A program made the position numbers and the translations under genes. The notes under the pieces are model-generated. The model had not been told where the DNA came from. It saw only the letters and a list, made by a program, of their open reading frames with translations, and made no database searches. From NCBI GenBank assembly GCA_965153455.1, contig OZ234503.1, forward strand, positions 10,917,118 through 10,981,117: a DNA stretch of 64,000 nt, in the 5' to 3' direction. Positions within the stretch are counted from its first letter, which is position 1. The number at the start of each line of letters is the position of its first letter. Of this stretch, positions 61,801-64,000 are shown one piece after another. The DNA is from Sphagnum compactum. Lineage: Eukaryota; Bryophyta; Sphagnopsida; Sphagnales.

Positions 61801-64000
61801 TTAAATTTGATTTGATGTAATTGTTTACAATGCAAAATTCAACAATTGAAGGCAAATCAATAACTATGTTACAAAATGTTAACGATGGATTTTTTTAAAG
61901 TGATTTCCCTAGTTCATTGGCATTTTATTTTTTGGGTTGTTTTTAACATTTTTTTCCATAATAACTATTGGACCTTGCTAATAGGAGGTAGGCCAATTAC
62001 ATCATTGCAATAATTGAATCATGGTTATGTTTGAAACAAGGCTTAGTGGCACTTCAAATCTTCTTATAGGATTGAACATAATGTTGCATTGAAAAAGGCA
62101 CACATGACACAACCTTTTTTTTGCAACTTGTTTTAATTTTAGATTTTCATATGTTGAATGTTAATATCCAACAAATTATTTCATTAGGTAATAATAATAG
62201 TTATAATTTCATCCATCAGTAAGTGGTGTAGTAAATGGTATGGGTGTTTCCAAGATAATAAAAGGCCTAGGAACATTAATCTTGATTGTCAATATTTTTT
62301 TTCATGATGAATATTTTATTCAACCTACATATGTTTTGTCAAAGGTTTCATAGTCTATGTTGTAATTTCACCATGAAATAAATTGTTAATGTGTATTAGT
62401 TCAGTTCATATCAATTACTTTGATTTTAAATTCAATTTCATTATGGAATAACATGCAAAATATATGTATTTTTTGATTGATTTAAAATTTTAAATCAATT
62501 TACATAATTTTGACTTCAAATTTTATATTTAATTTTTGATAATAAAGGTTGTAAGTGTTTTATTATATATATATTAATGCATTATTTATTAAATATTATT
62601 TTCATTAGTAACATATTGATGGATGTTAATATGTGTTTACCATTTTGTAACTAGAAGACATGTTGAGCAATATCAACCATATGATCATGGTTGGCATTCA
62701 AGAAATGCACATTTCAAATCGAAAATGAAATGTTGTGCACTATGTGGTGTTGTTAAATTAAGCCGTCACAATCAACATTTCAAAATAAATATTTATAATA
62801 TCTCATTTGATAAAATTGTTAATGGTATAATAATTGAATATACTATAAATGAAATTGGACAAATTAATGTATATACAAACAAAATATGATAAACAACAAT
62901 ATAATTCATACAAAATTTTGTACGTAACTTTTCATTATCCAAATTACATGGCTTCAATGTTATTTATACATCCTATACATATCAATTGCTATCATTGATT
63001 GACATAGGTTTACACATATAAAAAAAGACATTGGGAATTTAATATAGGACAAACAAGTGAAATTTTTTTTTTAAATAATCCTTTACATAGTTGGGATGGT
63101 ATATTGAAAACATACATTAGTAGAGATCAAATAATGAATATGTTAATGCCAACGGTTACACGATATGAATACCAATCCATTATTCAAATCATATATGATA
63201 ATATTTGAAAAAACAAATAAAACAAATTGTATGTGTATATTGTCATCAAATGTTAAAAACATACTTAAAAACCATAGTTGTGATGAAGATTTTGAGTCCA
63301 TGTACATAAATGAAGAAATACAATGTTTTTTTTAATTATTTGGTATTTAAGCCGGAATGTCATCACCACTTCCAAACAAATTTTCTTTTCATAATTGGAA
63401 GTTTGTCAAAAAGAAATATAACAAATTCAATTTCAACTCATGAACAACTTCATGATTACAAAGTAATATTCCTTCCATAACTTTAGAAACTACCCTTTTC
63501 CACTTTTATTTCCTTAAGGTGAAGGTGCATATGATGGAAGTTAAATATCACATGAGTATGTTATATATATATATATATATACAAATATATGTTTTATATA
63601 AAATTTATTTCTTATTTTAGTATGATTTATGTCAATTAATTCAGATTTTACATCATACTTTAAAAACATGTCTTGAAAATATGTTGAAAAAATTAAATTA
63701 CAAAATCCAATAATGACAAAAATTCACATAATTAATCATTTAATAAAGTTTCACTTCATTAGTAAAAAATGTGGCATCCATGATACACATATATAACTAC
63801 ACATGGCATAAACGACTAAAAATGGCATAAACAACATGGCTTTTTGGACAACATAGTCCAAAGTCATAAAAACCATTTTTCTACTAGTGTTTGCTATCTA
63901 AATTATAAGGTTCACCTAGACGATATAAATCACATTTGCAAGATTTATTGACAATGGTAGGAAAATTCAATATGTTTCATTTTTGTTTTTGTTTTTCACA
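58831..64000. other. AT-rich sequence, no gene seen
   Basis: No supported coding region. A (TA)n run lies at 63561-63581. The 88-aa frame at 62623-62889 contains CALCG and a basic stretch but is too short and AT-driven to call. Confidence 0.3.

Noticed and set aside
62623-62889. 88-aa frame with CALCG, a possible zinc-finger or transposase fragment
   Set aside because: A single CxxC is not enough, and the flanking AT-rich frames give no continuation.
1-64000. Scattered AAACCCTAAA motifs as interstitial telomere
   Set aside because: Only one to three units at any site; they fit telo-box or chance occurrences, not a telomere tract.

Overview
The window looks like nuclear DNA of a land plant. 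It is AT-rich and gene-poor, with four supported protein genes in 64 kb, short GT-AG introns and many decayed repeats. An organelle RNA-editing type PPR protein of the E/E+/DYW class and a plant SINAT-type RING E3 ligase fix it as a land plant. The consensus-like, repetitive PPR sequence and the low gene density would fit a fern or another seed-free plant, but that is an inference; no taxonomic marker is present.

Layout. 169-7192: a symmetrical 7-kb inverted-repeat element with near-matching 33-bp terminal repeats, a probable 9-bp target duplication, inverted inner arrays, an AT-rich core and a 69-bp hairpin satellite; no transposase is visible. 7500-10714: a CpG-rich leader followed by a three-exon gene for a small membrane-anchored LysM protein (152 aa). 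11596-11967: a small element with related ends. 11995-12170: a tandem repeat. 12345-15343: a three-exon gene for an 856-aa protein in which an OSB-type PDF motif is fused in front of a PPR-E-DYW editing factor. 15344-34700: mostly decayed repeats, including a Copia-type reverse transcriptase/RNase H pseudogene at 19709-20352, GTAG/CTAC-rich repeats and dispersed AGCCAAATTTGGCT repeats. 34780-36548: a CT-rich leader and an intronless gene for an acidic, probably nuclear protein of unknown function (357 aa). 39200-43620: more terminal-repeat elements. 44770-46202, minus strand: a three-exon SINA-type E3 ubiquitin ligase (307 aa) with 28 consecutive G (sense strand) in intron 1. 46780-64000: tandem repeats, then about 16 kb of AT-rich sequence with no recognisable gene.

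The four genes do not form a pathway. Each stands alone with its own leader. The two most notable items are the PDF-PPR-DYW fusion, which is only visible after splicing, and the symmetrical composite transposon-like element.
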